Positions 8,435-19,000 of a stretch of DNA of 64,000 nucleotides are shown one piece after another; positions within the stretch are counted from its first letter, which is position 1; every line of letters begins with the position of its first letter. Source of the DNA: Candidatus Schekmanbacteria bacterium (GTDB lineage Bacteria; CSSED10-310; JACPHN01). The stretch covers positions 25,655 through 89,654 of the forward strand of contig JACPHN010000094.1 of assembly GCA_016188575.1 (NCBI GenBank), in the 5' to 3' direction. The notes below the pieces were generated by a model. That model saw only the letters and a program-made list of their open reading frames with translations. It was not told where the DNA came from and did no database searches. The translations under genes and the position numbers were made by a program.

Positions 8435-8875
8435 ATGAGATATCAGACATCGGCACCGGCGCAAGCATACAAGCAAGTCGAGTTCGGGTCCGCTGGGCGC
8501 GGGAAGCTTGTCGTCATGCTCTACGAGGGCGCCATCAAGTTTCTGACTCTGGCCGCGGAAGCCCTCGAACGCAACGACTACGCTCAAAAGGGCCTCTACA
8601 TCGGCAGAGCGACCGACGTCATCGGCGAGCTTCGCTCGTCTTTGAACTTCAAGGACGGCGCAGACATCGCGCGGCAGCTCGATCGCATTTACCAGTACAT
8701 GATCACGCGCTTGTGGCGGGCAAACGTCGACCGCGATCAGGCCGCGGTCAAGGAAGTCGTGGGGCTGCTGGAAACGCTCTGTGACGCCTGGAAGCAGGCC
8801 GTTCAGGAGCAACTTCGCACGCCCGACCGATCGAGCCGACCGGGAGGCGGAGGCGGGCTGCAAGTGACCGTCTGA
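8435..8875 (+). CDS. fliS: Flagellin export chaperone FliS
   Basis: 146 residues. It begins MRYQTSAPAQAYKQVEF, then GRGKLVVMLYEGAIKFL, the conserved FliS tyrosine/ML-Y-GA segment, and has the all-helical pattern of the family. FliS binds the flagellin C-terminus in the cytosol and prevents premature polymerisation before type III export. The C-terminal ~20 residues are Gly/Arg-rich and less conserved. It lies directly after fliD in the same operon. Confidence 0.93.
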   Translation: MRYQTSAPAQAYKQVEFGSAGRGKLVVMLYEGAIKFLTLAAEALERNDYAQKGLYIGRATDVIGELRSSLNFKDGADIARQLDRIYQYMITRLWRANVDRDQAAVKEVVGLLETLCDAWKQAVQEQLRTPDRSSRPGGGGGLQVTV

Positions 8876-8937
8876 GGGCGAGCGCCCATGACGCCGCGCG
8901 AGGACTCGACACTTTTTCGCCGCTCCGGACGCCGGTG

Positions 8938-9324
8938 ATGCGCGAGGCAGACGCGGCGAAGCTGAAGTCGCTGCTAACCGGTATTTTGGATTTGAGTCGG
9001 GACGTGGGCGCGGCGATTGCGGCCGAGCGCTGGTCGGATCTGGATGGGCTGCTCGCCCGTAAGGGCGCCAGGATCGCGGCTCTGGAAGCAGCTTGGCGGC
9101 GCATCGGCAGGGGTGATCCCGCGGCCGCGGGCGCGACTTCCGCGGAAGCAGCGGCGCTCTGTGCGGAGCTGGCGGAGCTGGAACGCGCCAACCTGGCGGC
9201 CCTCGAACCGTTGCTCGAAGAGACTCGTCGCGATATCATCAACGCTGCTCGGGAGATCAAGCTCGTCCGGCGGTATCGCACCAGTCGGGAACGAACGCCG
9301 AGCTTCGTTGACCGCAAGACGTAG
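8938..9324 (+). CDS. FliT-like small helical flagellar chaperone
   Basis: About 128 residues from the ATG at 8938 (a GTG one codon upstream is also possible). The protein is almost entirely helical with heptad Leu/Ala and the pattern of FliT/FlgN-type chaperones (DLSRDVGAAIAAERWSDL, then LLARKGARIAALEAAW). FliT typically follows fliS and binds FliD; position supports that role. Sequence similarity in this group is low, so the assignment rests on context, size and helical pattern. Confidence 0.6.
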   Translation: MREADAAKLKSLLTGILDLSRDVGAAIAAERWSDLDGLLARKGARIAALEAAWRRIGRGDPAAAGATSAEAAALCAELAELERANLAALEPLLEETRRDIINAAREIKLVRRYRTSRERTPSFVDRKT

Positions 9325-9506
9325 TCACCGACGGTTCCTCCATTCGTAGATGCAGAATATTTCGCCCAGCTCTCGAGCCCGGACAAAGGGGGCGAACGCG
9401 CCGCCGGCTGTACACGCCGCGCCAGGCGCGCAGTGTGGTGCGCCCCTGATCCTCAACGCCCCGCGTGCGGCGGCCCGTGCCGGTGTGCAGCCACCTGGAG
9501 CTCTTG

Positions 9507-12500
9507 GTGTCCACCTTCACTACCGCTAGCCGCGCCCTCCCTCGCGTTCTGACCTTCAATTGGCACGAGACCTACCTGCACATGCTCGGATGGCTCGGCT
9601 TCCCGATGGACATCGTGCTGCGGATGAAGGGAGGGTCCGAACGCTGGTGGACGGAATTCCGACCCGTCCCGGCGAGCGCCCGCATCGTGTCCTGGCCGGA
9701 GGCTGAAGCCGAGCTGCAGTGCTCTCGCTATGACCTCGCCATCTGCCACAACTCTGCCGACGTCTTCTCTCTGCAGCCGCATGCTCTGCCCAAGGTGCTG
9801 GTGCTGCACAATTTCCCGGCGACGGAGCTTGGTCTGGGCGGCCAGCCGTTCCCGGTGGAGGAATACCGCGCGCGGATGCGAGCGCTGATCGGCCAATCCG
9901 GAGTTGCCCGGCTCGTGCTCATCTCTCACGCCAAGCAAGCGGCGTGGCAACTGCCGGGGATCGTCATTCCTCCGGGCATCAACGCCGATGAATACGGCGG
10001 CTACTCCGGAGAGGATGCGCGGGTGCTGCGCGTGGGCAACCTGATCGCCGAGCGCGACCTCATGATGGGGTTTTCCGAGCAGGAGCGGATTCTCGCTGGT
10101 ATTCCCAACGTCCTGCTGGGGCTGAATCCCCGGCTTCCGGGCTGCCGGCCGTCGCGATCGTGGGATGACTTGCGCGATCATTTCCGCAAGCTGCGGGTGT
10201 ATCTGAGCACGCTGCGCGATGGCGCGGAGGACGGATACAATCTCGCGATGCTCGAGGCGATGGCCACCGGAATGCCCGTCGTCGCCATGCATAACCGGAC
10301 CTGTCCCATCGCCGACGGCGTGGACGGTTACCAGTGCGGCACGGTGGAAGAGGCCCGCGGTCGAGTGCTGGAGCTCCTCGCCGACGCCGATCTCGCGCAC
10401 GCAGTGGGAAAGCGCGGGCGAGAGCGCGCCCTGGAGACTTTCGCCAAGAGCCGTTTTGTGGAGCAGTGGCAGGGCGTCGTGCGCGAGGCGCTGGCTGCCG
10501 GCGGCGCGGTGAGGCAACGTTCCGATGTGAAGGACATGACCATGCAACGCGACACGGATCGTCTGAAAAGAGCACAAGGCAATTCCACGGGCGATTCCGT
10601 CGGTGGCGCCGCGCCGATCGCCGCGCAAATCCCACAATGGGTGCGGCGGGTGCTGCATGTGGGCTGCGCCGACGGCCTGCTGGGAGCGGCGCTCAAGGAA
10701 CGCGGAGTCATGGAGGTGGTCGGCATCGAGCACGATCCCGAGCGGTGCGGCGCGGCACACGAACGGCTCGACCGCGTCCTCGTCGGTGACGTCGACACCC
10801 TGGAGATTCCATACGGCCGCGGCTACTTCGACTGCATCATTCTGCAGGGCGTCCTGGAATTTCATCGTCAGCCGGAGGCGCTCCTCGCCAAGCTCGGTGC
10901 GCTTCTGTGGGACAAAGGCCTGATCGTCGCTGCGGTCGCCAACGCCCAGCATGCCGATGCGGTCGCGGATCTGGTCGCAGGCAGGCGCCGGCGGGAGCCG
11001 GAGCCTGCTGCGTCGCTGACCCGGGATGACCTGGAGGAGCTCTTTGGTGCTGCGGGGTTCGCGGCGACGTTGCAAGGCGATGCCGCGGACGCCGGCGAGG
11101 TGTTCGCGCAGGCAACGCGAGACGGTTCTCTGCGCCTCGGGCGTCTTCAGTTCCATGATCTCTCGGAGCGAGACGTGGAAAGTCTTCTCTCGCGCCACTG
11201 GCACGTCTCCGCGGTGAAGGCCGGAAGGGACCGAGGTCCTGTCCCCAAGCCGCGTCCGGCGGCGCCCGCGGCACCAATAGAGCCCCCCGCCGCCATGGAG
11301 CCCGCAGTCTCCGCCGTTGCTCCTGCCCCCGCGCCCTTGCCGGCAGGGGCGGAAAGTACTGACGCGGAGATCGCGGCGGCGTGGGCGGTAGGGGATCGCT
11401 CGGTGGCATTGGAGCTCGCGCGACAAGCCTGGCGCGCCGGACCGACGGGGCCGCGGCAGGCCCGCCTGGCCGGATACCTGCTCGAGATGGGGCGGGTGGA
11501 AGAGTGCCGGCCTCTTCTCGACGAGATTCGCGCGCGGTACCCGGCCTTGCTCGATCGCGAGGCCTACGCGCGGTGCCTGGCCAGGCAAGGCGAGCACAAG
11601 GAAGCGCTGGCCCAACTCGCCCCCGTGTTGGCGGCGCCTCCCGCCGGCCGTGAGGCGGATATCTTGGTGCTGAAAGGCGACATTCTGGCGCGCGCTCACG
11701 AATATGAGGCCGCGCTGTCGGCATACGCCGGTGCCGTGGCCGTGACCCCGGAGCACGTGGGTGCGCGCATCGGCCAGGGGACAGTCTACGTGCTGCTCAA
11801 CCGCTGGGCCGAGGCCAGGGACACCTTCGAGACGCTGCTCGCGAAGGACGAAAAAAACGTCAAGGCGCTGGTCGGCATGGGCCTGGCTCGGCGGGGAGGC
11901 GGCGATCTGCAGGGATCGTGGGCGGTTCTGGCCCAGGCGGTCGAGCTCGACGTGGAGAATGAGACGGCGCTACAGCAACTCGTGGAGGTCGGAACGGCGC
12001 TCGAGCGGTTCGTTGATCTCGTCAAGCCGCTGTCGGCATACGTCGATCGCCATCCCGGGCAGGTGCATTTTGCGTTTGCGCTGGCCGGCGCTCACTACCG
12101 TCTGGGAGCGGAGCAGGCGGTGCTTGAGCTCTGCGATCGCATCTTGACTCTGGATCCCGCACACCAGGGGGCGCGTGAGCTTCTCGATCTCCTCGCGCGA
12201 TCGCGGTCGGGCGCTGCTGCCACACCGCCGGAAGCCAGCGTCGTCGCGTCCTCCGATGAGCACGACACGACTCCCCTCAGGTTGCTGCGCAAGGCCGACG
12301 AGGCGTTCCCCATCCTGTTTGCGAGCGCGAGCGCTCCGGTGTCGCCGCACTGGTATCTGGAGCGGAGCCTGCGCCGCTCTAACCCGGTATTTACTTTGGG
12401 GCCGCTCGTCCCCTTCCCGCTGCTCAAGAAGTGGCAGATGGACGTTCCAGAGGTGCTGACGCACTACCGTCCTCACGATCTTCATCTGCCCTTCAACACC

Positions 12501-13286
12501 TCTTACCGGGAGATCAGGAAGCGCATTCCCGAGCGCTTTGAGAAGGCACCGCTGCTGTGGGTGGAGTCGAGCCCGACCTTTTTTTTGACCGACGTGCGCG
12601 ACCACCCCGGGCTGACGGCCTGCTACTTGATCGACACGCATCTCGAGCACCCCTGGCACAAGGACTATCCCCTGCAGTTCGACATTCTGCTCGTGGCGCA
12701 GAAGGAGCATGTGCAGCGATTTCGCGATCTGGGACACCCGAACGTCCGGTGGATGCCGTTGGCCTGCGATCCGGAGTTCCACACGGTCGCCGCCCAGGTG
12801 CGGGATATCGACGTGGCATTTCCCATGGGGCTAGACAGCAACCAGCGCAGCCGCGATGTCCTGGAGAGCCTGCAGAAGCGGTTCGAGGTGGCCACGAAGC
12901 GCGCCTATCTGCGCGAGCTCGGCCAGCTTCTGGCGCGGTCCAAGATCGTTGTCAGCCTGTCTTTGCAGCGCGATGTCAGTAGCCGCGTTTTCGAGGCCCT
13001 GGCCAGCGGTGCGCTCGTGCTCACCGATAGCGCTGTCGCGGGCGGGGGGCAGGAGCTGTTCCGGAGCGCAGAATATCTGGTAACCCTGGAAAGCGACACC
13101 GCCACGCCGGATCAGGTGGAGCACTACCTGCGGGACGCGGCCGCGCGCCTCGAGATCGCCACACGTGGCCAGCAGTTGGTGCTCGATCGGCACACGTATT
13201 CCCATCGCTCGCAGTGGCTGCTCCAGCTCATCGGCGGTGAGGATCCGGGCACACCCTGGTGCCTGGACGCGCCACCTCGCGCCTGA
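9507..13286 (+). CDS. Four-part fusion: GT4 glycosyltransferase, methyltransferase, TPR array and CgeB-like glycosyltransferase
   Basis: About 1259 residues from the GTG at 9507 (GGAG 6 bases upstream); an in-frame GTG at 9465 would add 14 residues. Domain order: a GT-B glycosyltransferase group 1 domain (about 10-335) with a donor-site motif (EDGYNLAMLEAMATGMPVV); a Rossmann methyltransferase (about 370-485; VLHVGCADGLLGAALKERG); a Pro/Ala-rich linker; TPR repeats (about 620-890); and a second GT-B domain of the CgeB / glycosyl-transferase-1_2 type (about 925-1240; SSRVFEALASGALVLTDSAV). No signal peptide or membrane segment is seen. TPR-glycosyltransferases near flagellins often glycosylate them; here the adjacency suggests flagellin is the acceptor and the methyltransferase trims or methylates the glycan. 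Target and sugar are inferred. Confidence 0.85.
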   Translation: MSTFTTASRALPRVLTFNWHETYLHMLGWLGFPMDIVLRMKGGSERWWTEFRPVPASARIVSWPEAEAELQCSRYDLAICHNSADVFSLQPHALPKVLVLHNFPATELGLGGQPFPVEEYRARMRALIGQSGVARLVLISHAKQAAWQLPGIVIPPGINADEYGGYSGEDARVLRVGNLIAERDLMMGFSEQERILAGIPNVLLGLNPRLPGCRPSRSWDDLRDHFRKLRVYLSTLRDGAEDGYNLAMLEAMATGMPVVAMHNRTCPIADGVDGYQCGTVEEARGRVLELLADADLAHAVGKRGRERALETFAKSRFVEQWQGVVREALAAGGAVRQRSDVKDMTMQRDTDRLKRAQGNSTGDSVGGAAPIAAQIPQWVRRVLHVGCADGLLGAALKERGVMEVVGIEHDPERCGAAHERLDRVLVGDVDTLEIPYGRGYFDCIILQGVLEFHRQPEALLAKLGALLWDKGLIVAAVANAQHADAVADLVAGRRRREPEPAASLTRDDLEELFGAAGFAATLQGDAADAGEVFAQATRDGSLRLGRLQFHDLSERDVESLLSRHWHVSAVKAGRDRGPVPKPRPAAPAAPIEPPAAMEPAVSAVAPAPAPLPAGAESTDAEIAAAWAVGDRSVALELARQAWRAGPTGPRQARLAGYLLEMGRVEECRPLLDEIRARYPALLDREAYARCLARQGEHKEALAQLAPVLAAPPAGREADILVLKGDILARAHEYEAALSAYAGAVAVTPEHVGARIGQGTVYVLLNRWAEARDTFETLLAKDEKNVKALVGMGLARRGGGDLQGSWAVLAQAVELDVENETALQQLVEVGTALERFVDLVKPLSAYVDRHPGQVHFAFALAGAHYRLGAEQAVLELCDRILTLDPAHQGARELLDLLARSRSGAAATPPEASVVASSDEHDTTPLRLLRKADEAFPILFASASAPVSPHWYLERSLRRSNPVFTLGPLVPFPLLKKWQMDVPEVLTHYRPHDLHLPFNTSYREIRKRIPERFEKAPLLWVESSPTFFLTDVRDHPGLTACYLIDTHLEHPWHKDYPLQFDILLVAQKEHVQRFRDLGHPNVRWMPLACDPEFHTVAAQVRDIDVAFPMGLDSNQRSRDVLESLQKRFEVATKRAYLRELGQLLARSKIVVSLSLQRDVSSRVFEALASGALVLTDSAVAGGGQELFRSAEYLVTLESDTATPDQVEHYLRDAAARLEIATRGQQLVLDRHTYSHRSQWLLQLIGGEDPGTPWCLDAPPRA

Positions 13287-13300
13287 CGGCTTGGCCTCGC

Positions 13301-15904
13301 ATGTACCCTGGGCGTTCGGGTAGAGGGGCGGACCGCGGGTTCGGACTGGCGCTTATGCCGGCCGTCGGTGGTGGCCTGGCGGGATGGATGATTGCCGGGC
13401 TGTCCGATCGCGTGCACGCGGTGATGGACGGATCGGGGACCGTTTTTGCGGTCCTGAGCGTCCCGGTGGATATTCGCGTGCCGCTCGGCGTGGTGCTCGG
13501 GGGCATGGTCGCGATGGCGGTGTGGGTGCGAGGTGTCGACCTCGGGGTGAGCGCTATCCGCGACAGCGGCCGCGCCCGCGCACAGCCCGGAAGCGACGTC
13601 CAGATCGCGCGCTCGCCCACCGCGGGCAGAGAGATCATCGCGTGGACGCGCCGGGTCACTGTCGCGTTCTTGCCGCTGTTGCTGTGCGGCCTCGGGCTGC
13701 TCCGCTACTCCACCTGGTGCTACGAAAATCTCGGCATTCTGTATGTGCTGGGAAGCTCACTGTCTCCCTGCGTGCTCGTCGTTGCGCTGATGGGCTGCCT
13801 GAGCCTGAGGCCGAACGTGCCGGGAGAAAAAGAGATGGCACCGTGGTTGCGGAGCATCGATCGGTGGAAAGCGTGGCGTCCGCTCTGGGGTCGCCGTTTG
13901 CTCGCCGGCTCCGGGTGGCGGCTAGGCGCGGCGGTGTTTGCCGTGTTCGCGCTGGCCGCGCTGCCCTGGGCCGAGAAGACGGCGTGCAGTGGCGACGAAC
14001 CGCACTACCTGATTATCACCTACAGCCTCCTACACGACGGCGACATCAATCTGCGGAATAACTATGCTCAGGGCGACATTGCGCGGTGGATGGGGCGGGA
14101 CAGCAAGCCTCACGTAATCGGCAGAGGGCCTCGGCGTGAGATGTTTTCGGTGCACAGCCCGGGGCTACCCATCACGCTCATACCGGGGGTGCTCGTCGGC
14201 GGCAGGCTGGGAGACGCCGCGGGGGAGCGTCTGGGCGCCATGATCAACCAGCAGGTCTGGACGGCGCTCCTGGCGGTGTCATTATTTCGGCTTGGGAGGA
14301 GATGGCTGCGGAGCCGGCGCCGGGCGGCGGGGCTCGTCGCGCTGACGCTGGTGACGATGCCGTGGCTGACGTACGCGCTCACGCTCTACACCGAGGTGCC
14401 GGCTGCGGCAATGGTAGCGTATCTGCTGGACATGGTCGCGGCGCGCGCGCTGCCGCCCGGCGCCATCGCTCGCGCCATGCTCGCGATCGCCTTTCTGCCG
14501 TGGTTGCACATCAAGTACTACGGTGTGGCGGCCGTGGCGGGAGCGGTCTTGCTGTTGCGGGTGTTGTGGGCGCGCGGGTGGCGTGGGGCGGCGCTATATG
14601 CGGTGGGATCGGTGCTCCTGGCGCAGGGCGTGCCGCTGTACAACTTCGCTACCGCGGGCGACTACGGGCTCCTGTCCGCCTACCGCGGCGGCGCCAGTCC
14701 GGAGCTTGCGGGGATTTGGGGCCGCATGTTGGGTCAGCTCGTGGATCGGCAGTATGGATTCGCGCTGTACGCCCCCTATTTGCTGATCGGCTTCCTGGGG
14801 CTTGCCGGCCGGTGCGCACGGCGTCGCGGGATGGCGATTGCGGCCTCGGCTGCCTTGCTCGTGCACTGGCCGCTGGTGAGCTCGTATGAGTTTTGGTGGG
14901 GTGGGGGTCCGTACCCGAATCGCTTCATGCTTCCCGTTGCGCCGCTGCTTGCGCTTGGTGCCGCCGCTGCATGGGTCGACTACCCGTCGCGAATTTTCCG
15001 CTTCGTGCTCGGGCTTGCGATGTTTTTCTCCGTGGCGATCGGGCTGCTCGCCTTTTCCGAGCCCGTGCTGGTACTACAGCGCAACCATGGAATTTCGCAG
15101 CTTTTCTCGCACCATCGAGGCGGCATGCTCGACTTCGCGGACTTTCTGCCGTCGTTTGTGGTCCCGGCCGCCACACTATGGGAGCAGGTCGGCTGGCTGA
15201 CTGTGCTGCTCGCGGGGTTGGTGGGCACGGCGAGGCTGTGTCGAGCTATCGCCGGCCGTTGCGAACCGGGGCGATTGGGCGTGGCGGTGGCGGTGGGCAT
15301 GGTATTGCCGTTGACGCTGCTGGCGGGATTCGGCCGGCTGGTGGACCCGCTGCGGCTGGCGCCGCTATCGGACAGCGAGACGTGGATGCGAATCCGGGGC
15401 CAAAACCTGTCGGACTACATCGAGAGGGCCGAAAGCGCTGGGTATCGCATGCGCATCATCGCGCCGGCGGCGCTCGCCGGAGCCGCTCTGCCGTGGCCGC
15501 AGCTTCGCGTGGTACCGGGACCGCAAGTGCAGGGTGGCGCGGAAGTCACCGATCGGCTGACGGGCGCACGCGTCATCGAGCTCGGAGGCCAGCAAAAGGT
15601 GATCTTCGCGGTGCGGGAGCGCCTCGGTTCCGGCACCTTCGAAGCGCAGTTCCGACTCCGCTCGGAGGCCCTTTCCGGCGAGGTGCTGTGTAGCGTCATT
15701 GACGCCCGGACTGGTGCGGCGCTCTCGCGCCTGGTGTTGCCCACGCGCTCGCTTCCCGACAGTTTTCGCACGGTGACGATGCAGTTCGAATCGACAACGC
15801 CCGTGGGCAAGCTCGCTCTGGTCGTCGAGGTCGACGGCCCGGAGAATGAGCTCGTGCAGGTTGCGTGGGCCGCCGTCGTTCCGCCGCTGCGGGCCGCGTC
15901 GTGA
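13301..15904 (+). CDS. Polytopic membrane protein, GT-C glycosyltransferase-like
   Basis: About 867 residues from the ATG at 13301, 14 bases after the previous stop; later Met codons are possible. Roughly a dozen or more hydrophobic segments are visible. After an early membrane helix comes CSGDEPHYLIITYSLLHDGD, an acidic first-periplasmic-loop motif of the kind used by GT-C mannosyl/arabinosyltransferases with lipid-linked sugar donors. The C-terminal ~200 residues form a soluble beta-rich domain. Position directly after the flagellin-modification candidate suggests a surface glycan role, but no substrate can be assigned. Confidence 0.65.
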   Translation: MYPGRSGRGADRGFGLALMPAVGGGLAGWMIAGLSDRVHAVMDGSGTVFAVLSVPVDIRVPLGVVLGGMVAMAVWVRGVDLGVSAIRDSGRARAQPGSDVQIARSPTAGREIIAWTRRVTVAFLPLLLCGLGLLRYSTWCYENLGILYVLGSSLSPCVLVVALMGCLSLRPNVPGEKEMAPWLRSIDRWKAWRPLWGRRLLAGSGWRLGAAVFAVFALAALPWAEKTACSGDEPHYLIITYSLLHDGDINLRNNYAQGDIARWMGRDSKPHVIGRGPRREMFSVHSPGLPITLIPGVLVGGRLGDAAGERLGAMINQQVWTALLAVSLFRLGRRWLRSRRRAAGLVALTLVTMPWLTYALTLYTEVPAAAMVAYLLDMVAARALPPGAIARAMLAIAFLPWLHIKYYGVAAVAGAVLLLRVLWARGWRGAALYAVGSVLLAQGVPLYNFATAGDYGLLSAYRGGASPELAGIWGRMLGQLVDRQYGFALYAPYLLIGFLGLAGRCARRRGMAIAASAALLVHWPLVSSYEFWWGGGPYPNRFMLPVAPLLALGAAAAWVDYPSRIFRFVLGLAMFFSVAIGLLAFSEPVLVLQRNHGISQLFSHHRGGMLDFADFLPSFVVPAATLWEQVGWLTVLLAGLVGTARLCRAIAGRCEPGRLGVAVAVGMVLPLTLLAGFGRLVDPLRLAPLSDSETWMRIRGQNLSDYIERAESAGYRMRIIAPAALAGAALPWPQLRVVPGPQVQGGAEVTDRLTGARVIELGGQQKVIFAVRERLGSGTFEAQFRLRSEALSGEVLCSVIDARTGAALSRLVLPTRSLPDSFRTVTMQFESTTPVGKLALVVEVDGPENELVQVAWAAVVPPLRAAS

Positions 15905-15937
15905 AGCTTGCGGCACTCGAGTCCACCGCCTGGGCTT

Positions 15938-15971
15938 CCGCTCCTCCCCTGGCGAGCGGGGGGAGGAGCGG
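15938..15971 (+). repeat. 12-bp GC-rich palindrome (intergenic repeat family member)
   Basis: CCGCTCCTCCCC at 15938-15949 pairs perfectly with GGGGAGGAGCGG at 15960-15971. It lies 33 bases after the GT-C stop and ahead of dnaE. The C/T-rich then G/A-rich composition recurs at 20520, 26691, 49987 and 54938. Confidence 0.6.
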
Positions 15972-16027
15972 ATGGGGCGCTGTGGATCGAGGGGGCGGCG
16001 GACGCCTTCTCTCAAGTGGTCCACCGG

Positions 16028-16036
16028 TGCTATCCT
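16028..16036 (+). promoter_or_regulatory. Possible extended -10 promoter for dnaE
   Basis: TGCTATCCT resembles an extended -10 (TG, one base, TATCCT), 45 bases before the dnaE ATG. No convincing -35 hexamer is seen. Confidence 0.35.
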
Positions 16037-16080
16037 GAACCGGTTTCGCCGTCACTCCTTTACCCGAGGACCTCAGAGTC

Positions 16081-19000
16081 ATGACGTCGGCTTCCTTCGT
16101 CCACCTGCACCAGCACTCGGAATACAGTCTTCTCGACGGCGCGTGCCGGATCAAGGAGATCGTCAAGCGCGCCGTGGCGCTCGGTAGTCCCGCCGTGGCG
16201 CTGTCGGATCACGGTAACCTCTACGGCGCCATCGAGCTGTATGAGGAGGCGCGCAAGGCTGGTATCAAGCCGATTCTCGGCTGCGAGCTCTACCTGTCGT
16301 GGGGCGCGATGCACGAGCAGAGTCGTGGACCCGACGGTTCATACTCCAAGCACCAACTGGTGCTGGCCAGAAACCTCGTAGGCTGGCGGAACTTGATCAA
16401 GCTGGTCAGCGCCGCACATCTGGACGGGTTCTACTATCGCCCGCGCGTCGACAAGGAGATGCTGGCGGCGCACTCCGAGGGCCTGATCGGATTGTCGTCG
16501 TGTCTGCGGGGCGAAGTCCCGCTGCTCGTGCTCGACGGCGACCTCGACGGCGCGGTGCGGGTGGCCGGAGAGTGGCAGGAGCTTCTGGGGCGAGGCAACT
16601 ACTTCCTGGAGCTACAGGATCACGGCATTGAGGCTCAGCACAAGGTCAACGCCGGCCTGCTCGAAGTCGGCCGGCGCACGGGCATTCCGCTCGTGGCGAC
16701 CAACGACGTGCACTATTCGCGAGAGTCGGACGCTTCGGCGCACGACATCTTGCTGTGCATCGGCTCGGGGAAAACCGTCGGCGATGACAAGCGGCTCCGC
16801 TACTTTGGCTCACAGTTCTACTACAAGAGCCGGGAGGAGATGGCGCAGCTCTTTGGGGAGATCCCCGAGGTGCTGGATCGCACCCTCGAGATCGCGGCGG
16901 GGTGTAATCTGGAGATCCCGCTTGGCGATCTGATCTTGCCTATCTACGAGGTGCCCCCGGGAGAGTCGCTTGACACCTTCCTTGGACGGCAAGCGCGAAA
17001 GGGCCTCCAGGACCGCCTCGCCGCGCCTGGCCCCGCGCCCGGATTCACGGCCGCCGACTACGCAGCTCGGCTGGAGGAAGAGCTCGGCGTGATCGCGCTG
17101 AAAGGGTATTCGGGATACTTCCTGATCGTCTGGGACTTCATCGACCATGCGCGTTCGGCCGGCATCCCGGTCGGACCCGGGCGAGGCAGCGCCGCCGGCA
17201 GCCTCGTGGCCTATTCGCTACGGATCACCGATCTTGACCCGATCCGGTACAGCCTGTTCTTCGAGCGCTTTTTAAACCCCGAGCGCGAGGCGATGCCCGA
17301 CATCGATGTGGATATTTGCAAGGATCGCCGCGAGGAGGTCATTGCCTATGTCCGGAAGAAATACGGCGAGAAGAACGTGGCGCAGATCGTGACGTTCGGG
17401 CGAATGAAGGCGCGCGCCATCATTCGGGACGTCGGCCGCAGCCTGGGCATGAGCTACGGGGCCACGGACCGCATCGCGAAGCTGGTGCCCATGGGGCCGG
17501 CGGTGACGCTCGACAAGGCGATCGAGGCGGAGCCGAAACTGCGGCAGCTCGAGCAGGAAGATAAGGAGGTGGAGAATCTGCTGCGGACCGCCCGCGCACT
17601 TGAGGGGTTCGCGCGGCACACGGGAGTGCATGCTGCCGGCGTCGTGATCACGCCGAAGCCGCTGACCGAATACGTGCCGCTGACGCGCGGCAAGGAGGGG
17701 GAGATCACGACGCAGGTCTCCATGGAGTACGTCGAGCATCTCGGGTTGCTCAAGATGGACTTCCTCGGGCTGCGCACCCTGACCGTGATCCAGAGCACCA
17801 TCGAGAGGATCGCGGCAGTGCGAGGCGAACGGCTGGACCTGGCCGCGATCCCTCTGGACGATGTCCCGACTTTCGAGCTGCTGGGCGAAGGGAATACCGT
17901 GGGTGTGTTCCAGTTCGAGTCCGCCGGCATGCGCGATCTGTTGCGCAAGTTTCGCCCAACTGTGTTTGAGGACCTGATCGCGCTGGTGTCATTGTATAGG
18001 CCTGGGCCCATGGCGATGCTCGACGACTTCATTCAGCGCAAGAAGGGGCTCGTCCCGATCAGCTATCCGCACCCAACGCTCGCGGGGATCCTCAAGGAAA
18101 CCTACGGGGTGATGGTATATCAAGAGCAAGTGATGCAGATCGCCCAGGTTCTGGGTGGGTACTCGCTCGGCGAAGCGGACTTGCTGCGGCGTGCGATGGG
18201 GAAGAAGAAGGCCGAAGTAATGGCCAAGGAGCGGGAGCGTTTCGTTACCGGGGCGCGCGAGCGTGGAGTCGACGACAGGCTGGCGTCGCAGATCTTCGAT
18301 CAGATGGAGCAGTTCGCGGGGTACGGCTTCAACAAGTCGCACGCTGCAGCCTACTCACTGCTCTCGTATCAGACAGCCTATCTCAAGGCTCATTACGCGG
18401 TTGAGCTCATGGCGGCGATGCTCGACAGCGAGATCGACGAGACGGAAAAGGTGGTGCGGAGCATTAGCGAGTGCAGCACCATGGGGATCCAGGTGCTGCC
18501 GCCCGACATTAACGAGAGCGCGCTCGGCTTCACCGTGGTGGGTGATCGGATCCGCTTTGGGCTGGCGGCGCTGAAAAAGGTAGGCGCGGCGGCGGTCGAG
18601 GCGATTATCAAGGCGCGCCGTCGGGTGAGCGGGTTTCGCTCGCTAACCCATTTCGTCACCGAGGTTGACCTGCGCGCGGTCAACCGCGGCGTTATCGAGA
18701 AGCTGGCGCAGGCGGGAGCGTTCGACAGTCTTGGCGTCCACCGCGCGCAGGTGCTGGCAGGGTTGCCGAAGCTGCTCGAGGCAGCGCAGCGGATCTACCA
18801 GGAGCGGATGAGCCGGCAGAAGAGCCTGTTCGGGCGGGCGGAGCGAAGCGGAGGCGAGTGTCCGGAGATTCAGCTTCCGGAAGTCGACGAGTGGTTGCAG
18901 GACGAGCTGATGCGCAACGAAAAGGAAGCTTTGGGGTTCTACGTGAGCTCGCACCCGCTAAGGCAAGTCGAGGACGTGATGCGGTACTTCACGTCGGCCC

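Noticed and set aside
9453-11756. 767-residue minus-strand open frame opposite the glycosyltransferase fusion
   Set aside because: It is antisense to a protein with clear motifs, has no family signature and arises from high GC with few stop codons. The same reasoning removes 31020-33293, 34416-37364, 24452-25549 and 3815-4939 on minus.
16014-16036. Sigma-28 promoter before dnaE
   Set aside because: TCAAGTGGTC matches the flagellin -35 region, but no GCCGATAA-like box follows at 16 bases; only a weak extended -10 is listed.
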